64,000 nt of DNA from Facklamia sp964471435 (GTDB lineage Bacteria; Bacillota; Bacilli; Lactobacillales; Aerococcaceae): assembly GCA_964471435.1 (NCBI GenBank), contig CAYYGA010000003.1, positions 1-64,000 of the forward strand, read 5' to 3'. A program made the translations under genes and the position numbers. The notes under the pieces are model-generated. The model saw only the letters and a list, made by a program, of their open reading frames with translations, was not told the origin of the DNA and made no database searches. Each line of letters starts with the position of its first letter. Position 1 is the stretch's first letter. Of this stretch, positions 8,247-15,960 are shown in pieces.

Positions 8247-8714
8247 GTGGGTAAAGATTCAAAAACAAATGTGATGCGACTGTTAGATCAAGCTGGTATA
8301 CAGTATCAAACGGTGCACTCTTCTAAAAAAGAAGGCTTTAAATACAGTCCGGAAGCTCCAAGGAATAGAATTTTTAAAACCTTGGTGACCCAGGGTAAAT
8401 CAGGAGAACATTATGTTTTTATGGTTCCGGTCAATCAATCCCTGGATTTAAAGAAAGCGGCTGCCGCAGCAGGAGAAAAAAGTGTGGCAATGATCCTAGA
8501 AAAAGAATTACTCCCCTTGACGGGATATGTCCATGGCGGCTGTTCACCGATAGGAATGAAAAAAGAGCTGCCTGTTTTTATTGATGAAGTAGCTGTTTTG
8601 TATAACACCATTATTTTTAGTGCAGGAAAAGTAGGTTTTTCAGTAGAGCTGCCAGTTGAAGACTTACAAAAAATGTTCCCCTTACAATTGGTTGATCTAC
8701 TTTTACTTGACTAG
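8247..8714 (+). CDS. ybaK: Cys-tRNA(Pro)/aminoacyl-tRNA deacylase, YbaK/EbsC family
   Basis: 155-residue YbaK-fold protein that hydrolyses mischarged tRNA such as Cys-tRNA(Pro), a translational quality-control step. Family motifs are the early IFKTLVTQ strand, the invariant lysine region KKAAAAAGEKSV, and GYVHGGCSPIGMKK, which lines the substrate pocket. I chose GTG 8247, since AAGGTG lies at proper spacing; an in-frame GTG at 8235 would sit inside that site. The single-domain form acts in trans beside prolyl-tRNA synthetase, which is not in this window. Confidence 0.9.
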   Translation: MGKDSKTNVMRLLDQAGIQYQTVHSSKKEGFKYSPEAPRNRIFKTLVTQGKSGEHYVFMVPVNQSLDLKKAAAAAGEKSVAMILEKELLPLTGYVHGGCSPIGMKKELPVFIDEVAVLYNTIIFSAGKVGFSVELPVEDLQKMFPLQLVDLLLLD

Positions 8715-8813
8715 AAAGTCTGTAAGGAGGCACCACTAAATAGGTTAAATCGGTAAAGAAGGCAGTATATTTTATAAGGAAAGAGCAGTTCATTAGAAGA
8801 GACAGGGAGTTTT

Positions 8814-8822
8814 TGTTATAAT
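8814..8822 (+). promoter_or_regulatory. Extended -10 promoter of the PepSY gene
   Basis: TGTTATAAT is a perfect extended -10 element; the -35 region is weak. The in-frame ATG at 8821 lies inside the -10 box, so translation must begin at the downstream ATG 8848. Confidence 0.7.
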
Positions 8823-8847
8823 GAAAACATTCGAAAGGGGAGATAAG

Positions 8848-9432
8848 ATGAAAAAAACATTAACAAATTTACTATTTATTGGTTTAGCATCATTTAGTCT
8901 CACAACTACCTTAGCACAAGTGCAGGCTCAAGATGATACAACCGAAGAAGAAATTACAACTGAAGTAACTCAAGATGAAAATGATGAAGCCAAATCCGAT
9001 GCTCAAACAGCCATGGAAGAAGCAATTGAAATTTTTAAGGAAGAATTTCCAGATGCTGAGATTGATCAAGTAGATGTTGAATTAAAGAACGATGGTTTTT
9101 ATGAGATTGACATTGATGGTTTCAATGAGAACCAAGACTTTGAGTTAACGGTTCACTCTGAGAATAATGAAATCAGTGAGCGTGAAGAAGACGAAGATAA
9201 TGACCAAGAGACAGCTTTAGACTTTGAAGCGCTTCTCAGCTTAGATGAAGCAAGTGAAATTGCTTTGGCGGAAGTAGATTTAGAAATCATTACTCAGTGG
9301 ACATTGGATTCTGATGATGGACGCTTTGAATGGGAAGTAGAATTCGATGAAGATGAAAATGATGGCCGCGAAGCAACGGTTAAAATTGATGCTGAAAGCG
9401 GAGAAGTTATAGATGTTGATTTAGACGACTAA
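8848..9432 (+). CDS. Secreted protein with two PepSY domains
   Basis: 194 residues. The signal peptide is MKKTLTNLLFIGLASFSLTT..., with a likely cleavage VQA|Q. An acidic spacer is followed by two PepSY units (about residues 50-110 and 125-194). Each has the pattern helix (AMEEAIEIF, DEASEIALAE), strands, then a Gly/Ser turn ending in EVIDVDLDD. PepSY domains are thought to inhibit or chaperone peptidases outside the membrane. There is no membrane anchor, LPXTG or lipobox. AGGGGAG precedes ATG. Its own promoter and a strong terminator make it a single-gene transcript. The overall charge is very acidic. Confidence 0.88.
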   Translation: MKKTLTNLLFIGLASFSLTTTLAQVQAQDDTTEEEITTEVTQDENDEAKSDAQTAMEEAIEIFKEEFPDAEIDQVDVELKNDGFYEIDIDGFNENQDFELTVHSENNEISEREEDEDNDQETALDFEALLSLDEASEIALAEVDLEIITQWTLDSDDGRFEWEVEFDEDENDGREATVKIDAESGEVIDVDLDD

Positions 9433-9467
9433 GATGGTCATAAAATATCTGAATAACTTTTAAAAAG

Positions 9468-9530
9468 AAAACGATTGTCTGGCTTATACTTCTAAGCAAA
9501 AAGCTTAGAAAAGCAGACAATCGTTTTTTT
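9468..9530 (+). terminator. Terminator after the PepSY gene
   Basis: A 14-bp outer stem (9468-9481 with 9514-9527) encloses an inner hairpin made of TCTAAGC and GCTTAGA; a run of seven T follows. Confidence 0.85.
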
Positions 9531-9561
9531 GCATGGGAAACTTCCCGCTGTTTAAATATTA

Positions 9562-9589
9562 TAAAAAAACAACCGCTCGAAGCGGTTGT
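9562..9589 (-). terminator. Terminator of rpmE2
   Basis: On the minus strand, a 9-bp perfect stem (9581-9589 with 9569-9577, loop of three) is followed by a run of T (A-run 9563-9569 on the plus strand). Confidence 0.85.
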
Positions 9590-9600
9590 AAAATTGACGA

Positions 9601-9864
9601 TTATTCTTCTGCGTTTGCATCTTTGAAGCCGAATTTTTTGTTGAAACGGTCGACACGACCATCGGCTTGAGTGAATTTTTGACGGCCAGTATAGAATGGA
9701 TGTGAATCAGATGAGGTTTCTACACGGATCACTGGATAAGTATTTCCATCTTCCCATTCAACTGTTTCATTAGATGAACGAGTAGATCCTGATAAAAATT
9801 TATAACCTGTTGAAGTATCCATAAACACTACTGGATGATATTCTGGATGAATTCCTTGTTTCAT
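9601..9864 (-). CDS. rpmE2: 50S ribosomal protein L31 type B
   Basis: 87-residue ribosomal protein bL31 that bridges the 30S and 50S heads. It begins MKQGIHPEYHPVVFMDTSTG and ends with the type B tail GRVDRFNKKFGF. It has no cysteines, so it is the zinc-free (C-minus) form, the paralogue normally favoured under zinc limitation where two copies exist. Its promoter is at 9940-9968 on the minus strand, leaving a leader of about 65-70 bases. In many relatives it follows rho; here two genes have been placed between them. Confidence 0.95.
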   Translation of the reverse strand: MKQGIHPEYHPVVFMDTSTGYKFLSGSTRSSNETVEWEDGNTYPVIRVETSSDSHPFYTGRQKFTQADGRVDRFNKKFGFKDANAEE

Positions 9865-9939
9865 GTATATTTACTTCCTTTCTGCCGTAAATTATTTGCT
9901 AAGTTACAGTTGATCATGCACTTTGGGTGCAACAAAAAG

Positions 9940-9968
9940 ATAATACCACGAATGAAGAATGAATGCAA
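9940..9968 (-). promoter_or_regulatory. Promoter and short leader of rpmE2
   Basis: On the minus strand, TTGCAT (9968-9963) and TATTAT (9945-9940) are 17 bases apart. The transcript leader down to 9865 contains a small hairpin (TGCAC, five-base loop, GTGCA, around 9917-9931) about 35 bases before the ribosome site. It could be an autoregulatory L31-binding leader of the kind predicted in Firmicutes. Confidence 0.7.
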
Positions 9969-9991
9969 TATTTTTTCAAAAAGAAATTAAC

Positions 9992-10027
9992 CTCGAATTC
10001 GAGATTACTATAAAAATATGATATAAT
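9992..10027 (+). promoter_or_regulatory. Promoter region of the NUDIX-pgeF pair with a 12-bp palindrome
   Basis: TATAAT lies at 10022-10027. The -35 zone overlaps a perfect 12-bp palindrome, CTCGAATTCGAG (9992-10003), a possible repressor site. It does not match the B. subtilis LexA box. The transcript then has a leader of about 105 bases with only weak pairing. Confidence 0.5.
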
Positions 10028-10136
10028 AGGATAAAATTATCCAAGCAGATGACTGATTTTAAAAAGTGATTATTCTAAACGAAGGCTTTATAGGGGAGCG
10101 GTTTCGTTTTGATTCCAATAAAAAGGAGCGGTTGGT

Positions 10137-10760
10137 GTGGTAAAAAAAACCAAGGAAAAAATAAAACAAGCGATTCTTAATTATCGAGCAGAGCCCCTCG
10201 GAAAACAAAAGCATTTTTCAGTCCTGATCCCCCTTTTTGAAAAAGAGGGAGAGTGGCATCTCCTCTACGAAGTCCGTAGTGACTTGATATCTCAACCCGG
10301 TGACACTTCTTTTCCAGGCGGTAAAGTTGAAGAAGGGGAAAGCTATTCTGAAGCAGCCGTAAGAGAAACAGTTGAAGAATTACAAATTGATACCGCACAA
10401 ATTGAATTGATTGGCGAATTAGACTATATTGTAAATGATGGTATTATTATTCATGCTTTTGTAGGTGTTTTAAATTGTTTTGACTTGGAAAAAGCTGAGC
10501 CGAATGCAGAAGTATCTTATTTGTTTCCATTATCATTAGATTTTTTGATGACTAATGAACCTACTTACCATCCGGTTGAATTAGAAATCAAATTAACAGA
10601 GGATTTTCCTTTTCATTTAATGGCAAATGGAGAAAATTATCAATTTCGACAAACTTACCATGCAATTCCTTTTTATAATTTACCCAATGGAGAATTTTTA
10701 TGGGGATACACGGCTAATTTAACCCATCGTTTTATTGAAATTATTAAAGCAGAAATGTAA
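10137..10760 (+). CDS. NUDIX hydrolase, CoA pyrophosphatase (NudL)-like
   Basis: 207 residues. The NUDIX box is GGKVEEGESYSEAAVRETVEEL, preceded by QPGDTSFPGG, which resembles the CoA-pyrophosphatase signature (LLxxRS...QPGxxSFPGG) of the NudL/YeaB group. The likely reaction is cleavage of CoA or a related nucleoside diphosphate derivative using Mg2+. I chose GTG 10137, since AAAGGAG lies eight bases upstream. It is followed 17 bases later by the pgeF-like gene and probably shares its transcript. Exact substrate is inference. Confidence 0.85.
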   Translation: MVKKTKEKIKQAILNYRAEPLGKQKHFSVLIPLFEKEGEWHLLYEVRSDLISQPGDTSFPGGKVEEGESYSEAAVRETVEELQIDTAQIELIGELDYIVNDGIIIHAFVGVLNCFDLEKAEPNAEVSYLFPLSLDFLMTNEPTYHPVELEIKLTEDFPFHLMANGENYQFRQTYHAIPFYNLPNGEFLWGYTANLTHRFIEIIKAEM

Positions 10761-10777
10761 TTATCAGGAGGTTTTTT

Positions 10778-11512
10778 ATGGAGTCTAATCTATTGGATCA
10801 ACATGGTCTGACTACCTTTTTGGCAGGTGAAGGATATAATTTTAGGTCCGCTGCTATTGGGGAAAAAGCTGTAGGTAAATATATTGAGAAAGCTTTACAA
10901 GTAGCAAATTTAACAGATGGCACTTTGTATAGTGGAGTGCAGGTTCACGGATGTCAGGTAGCCTATGCTGATGGAAGTAATGGAGATGACTTTGTAGTAG
11001 GTAAGGTGTTTGATGAGACCGATGGTTTGCTTACGGATACCAAAGAAGTCATATTAATGGTCAAATTTGCGGACTGTACTCCACTTATTTTATTTGATCC
11101 AGTCAACGGCGTGCAGGCCAGTGTTCATTCTGGCTGGCGTGGGACAGCTCAACGAATTTCAGTGGAAGCGGTCCGGTTGATGCAGGAAAAATTTGAAAGT
11201 AATTTAGAAGATATTTTGGTCTATGTCGGTCCTTCTATAGATCAAGATAATTATGAAGTTGGCAGCGAAGTTTATGAAGCTTTTAAAGACTTCCCCCAGC
11301 GTGATCAATTTTTTAAAGCCGGAAAACAGCCTGATAAATATTATTTAAGCATGACGGACGCTAATCTTGCTATTCTGGAAGAAGCAGGCATACAGAAGAA
11401 GAATATAGAAGTGAGCAGAGAATCAACTTTTTCAAGTTCCCATCTTCACTCATGCCGTAAAGAAGGAAAAGATTTTCAGTTGAATGCTATTTTTAGTAGA
11501 ATCCGGGCATAA
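10778..11512 (+). CDS. pgeF: Peptidoglycan editing factor / YfiH (YlmD) family purine nucleoside phosphorylase
   Basis: 244-residue member of the DUF152/YfiH family, a zinc-binding enzyme variously described as a purine nucleoside phosphorylase/adenosine deaminase and as a factor removing mis-incorporated L-Ser from peptidoglycan precursors. Family marks are MVKFADCTPLILFDP, the HSGWRGTAQRI motif with its metal-ligand histidine, and SSHLHSCRKEGK near the C-terminus. AGGAGG precedes ATG. In many Firmicutes this gene lies by the ylm/sepF division cluster; here it follows a NUDIX gene. Confidence 0.9.
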   Translation: MESNLLDQHGLTTFLAGEGYNFRSAAIGEKAVGKYIEKALQVANLTDGTLYSGVQVHGCQVAYADGSNGDDFVVGKVFDETDGLLTDTKEVILMVKFADCTPLILFDPVNGVQASVHSGWRGTAQRISVEAVRLMQEKFESNLEDILVYVGPSIDQDNYEVGSEVYEAFKDFPQRDQFFKAGKQPDKYYLSMTDANLAILEEAGIQKKNIEVSRESTFSSSHLHSCRKEGKDFQLNAIFSRIRA

Positions 11513-11532
11513 AAGAGCAGATATTCTTTAAC

Positions 11533-11576
11533 AAATAAACAGGGCGGGACTTTTTCCCATGCCCTGTTTATTTTTT
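11533..11576. terminator. Shared terminator between pgeF and the aminotransferase
   Basis: A 13-bp perfect stem (11533-11545 with 11561-11573) with a 15-base loop is followed by T's on the plus strand. The two genes converge here, and the minus strand also has a T-rich exit. Confidence 0.75.
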
Positions 11577-12741
11577 ATTGTTTCACAAAGTTATCGATTC
11601 GATTTAAAGCTTCATTTATATTCTCCAGGCTGGCAGCATAAGAAACGCGTACATACCCTTGACCGGCTTCTCCAAAGAAACTCCCTGGTATCAAAGAAAC
11701 TTTGGCCTGTTGAGCCAGTTCTAAGCAAAATTGGACATCATCTTGATTTAAATGTGCAGGAATTTCTGCAAAAATATAAAAGGCACCATTGGGCTTAGAA
11801 ATCTTAAAGCCTGATTTTGTTAAGCGGTCAAAAACCAAGTCGCGCCGTTGTAAATATTCTTTTTTCATTGACAAAGCATCATCGAAGCCTTCGGTTAAAG
11901 CCTCTACGACCCCTTCTTGTACGAAGGTGGGCGTCGTGGTAACCATGTGCTGATGAACCTTTACAAGATGTTCCATCAAGTTAGTCGGTGCACATAAATA
12001 CCCCATTCGCCAACCTGTCATGGCGTGTGATTTAGACACCCCATTTACTAAAAGAGTTTGCTCTGGAAGGTAGCCGGCGATTGAAACATGTTCTCCTTCA
12101 TAGACCAATTCACTGTAAACTTCATCACTTACTACAAAAATATCATGCTTTTTAATAACATCGGCGATCGCTTGGGCCTGCGTATGGGTTAAAGTAGCTC
12201 CGGTTGGGTTATTAGGATAATTAAGAATGATTCCTTTTACTTGGCTGCCATACTGGTCTAATACAGCAGCAAGTTTATCAGGATTTAAAATAAATTGATC
12301 TTCAGTACTGTCAATAGTAACTATCTGCCCGCCGGCTAATTCAATCATTGTATCGTATAAGGAGAAATCCGGACCTTGAATTAAAATAATATCCCCCGGG
12401 TTAATAATAGCTTGTAAAGCGGTAGCTAAGGCTTGTGAAGCACCAATGGTTACAAGGATTTCAGTTTCCGGCTGGTAGGTTAATTGATATTTTCTCTCTA
12501 AATACCCACTAATAGCTTTCAATACATGGGGTAGTCCGGGTGTGGGTGCATAGGAGGTTTTGCCATCATGTAAAGCTTGGATAGCAGCTTCTTTAATATG
12601 ATTGGGTGTATCAAAATCAGGTGCTCCTAAAGTTAATTTAATAATTCCCGGTATATCACTTGTTTTTGCATCAAATTCACGAATGGGAGAGGCAGAGACA
12701 TTGTAAACAGTATTTCTGAATCGTTTCACTAGACCAGTCAC
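11575..12741 (-). CDS. Class I/II PLP-dependent aminotransferase (PatA-like)
   Basis: 388 residues, fold-type I aminotransferase. The PLP lysine is in VNGVSKSHAMTGWRMGY, with the cofactor motifs NYPNNPTGA and VSDEVYSELVYEG also present. It is closest by eye to the PatA/N-acetyl-LL-diaminopimelate or aromatic aminotransferase group of Firmicutes, so a role in lysine/diaminopimelate synthesis or aromatic amino acid turnover is plausible but unproven. It is transcribed alone on the minus strand. The 238-base gap up to the divergent gene at 12980 must hold both promoters. Confidence 0.88.
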   Translation of the reverse strand: MTGLVKRFRNTVYNVSASPIREFDAKTSDIPGIIKLTLGAPDFDTPNHIKEAAIQALHDGKTSYAPTPGLPHVLKAISGYLERKYQLTYQPETEILVTIGASQALATALQAIINPGDIILIQGPDFSLYDTMIELAGGQIVTIDSTEDQFILNPDKLAAVLDQYGSQVKGIILNYPNNPTGATLTHTQAQAIADVIKKHDIFVVSDEVYSELVYEGEHVSIAGYLPEQTLLVNGVSKSHAMTGWRMGYLCAPTNLMEHLVKVHQHMVTTTPTFVQEGVVEALTEGFDDALSMKKEYLQRRDLVFDRLTKSGFKISKPNGAFYIFAEIPAHLNQDDVQFCLELAQQAKVSLIPGSFFGEAGQGYVRVSYAASLENINEALNRIDNFVKQ

Positions 12742-12979
12742 TTTGACACCTTCTTCTAATTAATTTAATACTATTCTAATATTTAAAAGTGAGTTTTGCA
12801 ACTCAGTCTTTTCAAGACAGTATCCAACTTACTTTTGCACATCTTTTTTTAAACTATTTAAAAAATTTATGAAGCTTTAATTCTCTCAATAGTAAGAAGT
12901 ATAATCTTAAAAAGATAGTAAAATCTTAAGTGATTGAGTAAAATGAAAACATATACAGTGGAAATTAGGGGGTATGACT

Positions 12980-13822
12980 ATGTCGAAGGATAAAAAAGAA
13001 GAAGAAATCCGCCGTAATGATAAGAAAGAGTTGGAAGAAGCTGAGTTTATGTCTCATTTTTCGAGTGCAGAAGATACTTATCAATCGGTACAGACAGAAT
13101 TAGATGAAACCAATCATTCCCGGGTTGTCATTAGGAATGTTCATTCATCTTATCGAAAACATGTACCGGAGTATAAATCCCAATTAAGGTACCGCTTAGT
13201 AGAGGTACCGAATGAGATTTATGAAGCTTCAGGCATTCGCATATTTGGACATCGTATTAAATCTTTACTGTTTTCTACGGATGTGGCTGTAATAAGAAAT
13301 TCTAATGCCCAATCTGTAATGGCTGTTTATCCTTTTACACCACAAATGACGATTACTCAGTCAATTATAACCTCATCTTCTGTGCCGGTTTTTGCCGGAG
13401 TAGGTGGAGGAACAACCAGTGGAGAGAGAAGTGTACGGCTGGCATTTGAATCAGAACAAATGGGAGCCTTTGGAGTGGTAGTGAATGCGCCTATGGAAAA
13501 TGAAGTGATTGCAGAAATCGCGCGGGCAGTCGACGTGCCTATTATAGCAACGATATCCAGTTTTCATGATGACTATATAGGAAAATTAAATGCTGGAGCG
13601 AATATGTTAAACGTTTCCGGAGGAGCTCTCACGACTCAACTAGTCCAAGAAATCCGAAAAAATGTAGGTGAAATTGTACCTATTATAGCGACAGGCGGCC
13701 CAACAAGTGAAAGTGTATTGGCGACTATCCAAGCAGGAGCCAATGCCATTACTTATACACCACCGTCTTCAGCGGAAATTTTTGCTGAACTGATGAAGAA
13801 ATACCGGCAGCCGAATACCTAA
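12980..13822 (+). CDS. TIM-barrel protein of unknown function (annotated 'hydrolase' in relatives)
   Basis: 280 residues. A charged, lysine/glutamate-rich N-terminal ~50 residues precede a (beta/alpha)8-type domain with phosphate-binding-like loops: VFAGVGGGTTSGERS, then VVNAPMENEVIAEIA, IIATISSF, GANMLNVSGGALT and IIATGGPTSESV near the C-terminus. These resemble the ThiG/TrpC/NanE phosphate-binding barrels, but I cannot assign a substrate. I chose ATG 12980, since AGGGGG sits seven bases upstream; the ATG at 12974 is too close to it. It precedes tkt by 70 bases, with a separate promoter for tkt. Confidence 0.7.
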   Translation: MSKDKKEEEIRRNDKKELEEAEFMSHFSSAEDTYQSVQTELDETNHSRVVIRNVHSSYRKHVPEYKSQLRYRLVEVPNEIYEASGIRIFGHRIKSLLFSTDVAVIRNSNAQSVMAVYPFTPQMTITQSIITSSSVPVFAGVGGGTTSGERSVRLAFESEQMGAFGVVVNAPMENEVIAEIARAVDVPIIATISSFHDDYIGKLNAGANMLNVSGGALTTQLVQEIRKNVGEIVPIIATGGPTSESVLATIQAGANAITYTPPSSAEIFAELMKKYRQPNT

Positions 13823-13855
13823 GAATAAATCAAAGAATTAATTCAGTCTTAAAAA

Positions 13856-13864
13856 TGGTATAAT
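13856..13864 (+). promoter_or_regulatory. Extended -10 promoter of tkt
   Basis: TGGTATAAT is an extended -10 element; the -35 box is poor. It lies 29 bases before the tkt start codon. Confidence 0.5.
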
Positions 13865-13892
13865 TAAAGGAAGAAAATAAAGGAGCGAGTTT

Positions 13893-15896
13893 ATGTTTAA
13901 TGAAAAAGACCAATTAGCAGTCAATACTTTACGAGCACTTTCTGTCGATCAAATAGAAAAAGCCAATTCAGGACACCCGGGCCTGCCCATGGGAGCTGCG
14001 CCGATGGCTTATGCTTTATTTGCTGAACATTTAAACACTGACCCTAAAAAATCGAAGTGGATTAATCGGGATCGATTCTTACTATCAGCTGGTCATGGAT
14101 CAGCTTTACTTTATAGTCTGTTACATTTATCGGGATATGAGGTAAGCATTGAGGATTTAAAAGATTTTCGTCAAATTGATAGTGCCACACCGGGACACCC
14201 GGAATATAATCATACCGATGGAGTTGAAGCGACTACCGGTCCATTAGGGCAGGGGCTTGCTCAGGCAGTGGGAATGGCACTGGCAGAAAAACATACAGCC
14301 AGTCTATTCAATACAGAGAAACATAAAGTCATTGACCATTACACTTATGCTATTGTAAGTGATGGGGACTTAATGGAAGGTATTTCTTATGAAGCTTGTT
14401 CTTTTGCAGGCCGCCAAAAATTAGGCAAGTTAATCTTTTTATATGATAGTAATGATATTTCACTGGATGGTGAGTTGGATCAAGCTTTTGCAGAGGACAT
14501 CCGTCAGCGTTTCGAAAGTCAAGGCTGGCATTATGAGCGAGTAGAAGATGGAAGAGATTTAACAGATATTTCCCGTGCGATAAAAGCAGCTAAAGAAGAA
14601 GATTCTAAACCTTCTATTATCGAAGTGAAGACAGTTATCGGTTATGGATCACCTAATGAAGGAACAAGTAAAGTCCATGGTGCACCGTTGGGCGAAGATG
14701 CGTGGAAAATCACTAAAGAATATTACGGCTATGATTACGGTGCCTTCGAAGTACCTGAAGAAACAAGAGCTGTTTTTCAAGAAAAAGTTCAAGAGCGCGG
14801 TGCTAAAGCCCGTCAAGAGTGGGAAGAAAAATTTGCCGCTTATGAAGCAGACGAACCTGAATTAGCAGCGAGTTTAAAACGAGCATTTGCACATGAATTG
14901 CCTGAGAATTATGACAGCGGTCTGGAATTGCTTTCAGTTGATGAAAAGCCAGACGCGACACGTAATTCTTCTGGTAAAGCTATCAATGCCTTGGCAGAAA
15001 CAATTCCTTATTTCTGGGGCGGGTCAGCTGATCTTTCCGGGTCTAATAAAACAGTCATTACCAGTTCCGGAGATTTTATGCCTGATAATCCGGCAGCTAA
15101 GAATATTTGGTTTGGTGTTCGTGAATTCGCAATGGCAGCTATGTTAAATGGAGCAACATTACACGGCGGTAATATTATATTTGGTGGAACTTTCTTTGTC
15201 TTTACCGACTACTTAAAAGCAGCAGTACGATTATCCGCCTTATCAAGTATTCCATCCATTTTTGTAATGACTCATGATTCAGTAGCGGTAGGAGAAGATG
15301 GACCGACTCATGAACCGATTGAACAGTTGGCAGGTTTCCGTGCGATGCCGAACCTTAATTTAATTCGACCGGCTGATGTTAATGAAACTTATGTCGCATG
15401 GAAAATTGCCGTAGAGTCTACAGGAACCCCTACTATGTTAGTTTTAACGAGACAAAATGTACCCGTATTACCTCAATCTCAAGCTCTGGCTGAAGAAGGA
15501 GTACGTAAAGGTGCATACATCATTTCACCAGCTGAAAAAGCAGAAGCAGACGGGATATTAATTGCCACTGGTTCGGAAGTATCGGTAGCAATCGAAGCTC
15601 AAAAAGTTTTAGCAGAAAAAGGTGTGGATGTTTCAGTCGTTTCAATGCCGTCTCAAAATATGTTTGATGCCCAATCAGCTGAATATAAAGAGAGCGTCTT
15701 ACCAAATGCAGTAAGAAATCGCGTATCCATTGAAATGGGATCAAGCTTCGGCTGGGATAAATATGTAGGATTAGATGGTCTTAAAGTTGCAATTGACCGT
15801 TATGGTGTATCCGGACCGGGTGAAAAAGTTATTGAGTATTTTGGATTTACAGGTGATAAAGTAGCACAGGCCTATCTTGAAAAATTCAAGAATTAA
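13893..15896 (+). CDS. tkt: Transketolase
   Basis: 667-residue thiamine-diphosphate enzyme that moves two-carbon units between sugar phosphates in the non-oxidative pentose phosphate pathway. The N-terminal PP domain has NSGHPGLPMGAAPMA and the ThDP/Mg motif SDGDLMEGISYEA. The middle Pyr domain has MTHDSVAVGEDGPTHEPIEQ with the catalytic glutamate region. The C-terminal transketolase domain begins around ADGILIATGSEVSVA. AAAGGAGCGAG precedes ATG. Length is normal and all motifs are intact. Confidence 0.97.
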   Translation: MFNEKDQLAVNTLRALSVDQIEKANSGHPGLPMGAAPMAYALFAEHLNTDPKKSKWINRDRFLLSAGHGSALLYSLLHLSGYEVSIEDLKDFRQIDSATPGHPEYNHTDGVEATTGPLGQGLAQAVGMALAEKHTASLFNTEKHKVIDHYTYAIVSDGDLMEGISYEACSFAGRQKLGKLIFLYDSNDISLDGELDQAFAEDIRQRFESQGWHYERVEDGRDLTDISRAIKAAKEEDSKPSIIEVKTVIGYGSPNEGTSKVHGAPLGEDAWKITKEYYGYDYGAFEVPEETRAVFQEKVQERGAKARQEWEEKFAAYEADEPELAASLKRAFAHELPENYDSGLELLSVDEKPDATRNSSGKAINALAETIPYFWGGSADLSGSNKTVITSSGDFMPDNPAAKNIWFGVREFAMAAMLNGATLHGGNIIFGGTFFVFTDYLKAAVRLSALSSIPSIFVMTHDSVAVGEDGPTHEPIEQLAGFRAMPNLNLIRPADVNETYVAWKIAVESTGTPTMLVLTRQNVPVLPQSQALAEEGVRKGAYIISPAEKAEADGILIATGSEVSVAIEAQKVLAEKGVDVSVVSMPSQNMFDAQSAEYKESVLPNAVRNRVSIEMGSSFGWDKYVGLDGLKVAIDRYGVSGPGEKVIEYFGFTGDKVAQAYLEKFKN

Positions 15897-15960
15897 GATT
15901 CAAAAAAGAATGAAGTGATTTAATTTTAGAAATTAAAGTAAGTATGAGAGGAGGCAGTTT

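Noticed and set aside
12943..12993. 16-codon ORF overlapping the start of the TIM-barrel gene
   Set aside because: No ribosome-binding site and no amino acid pattern; it reads through the ribosome site of the real gene in another frame.
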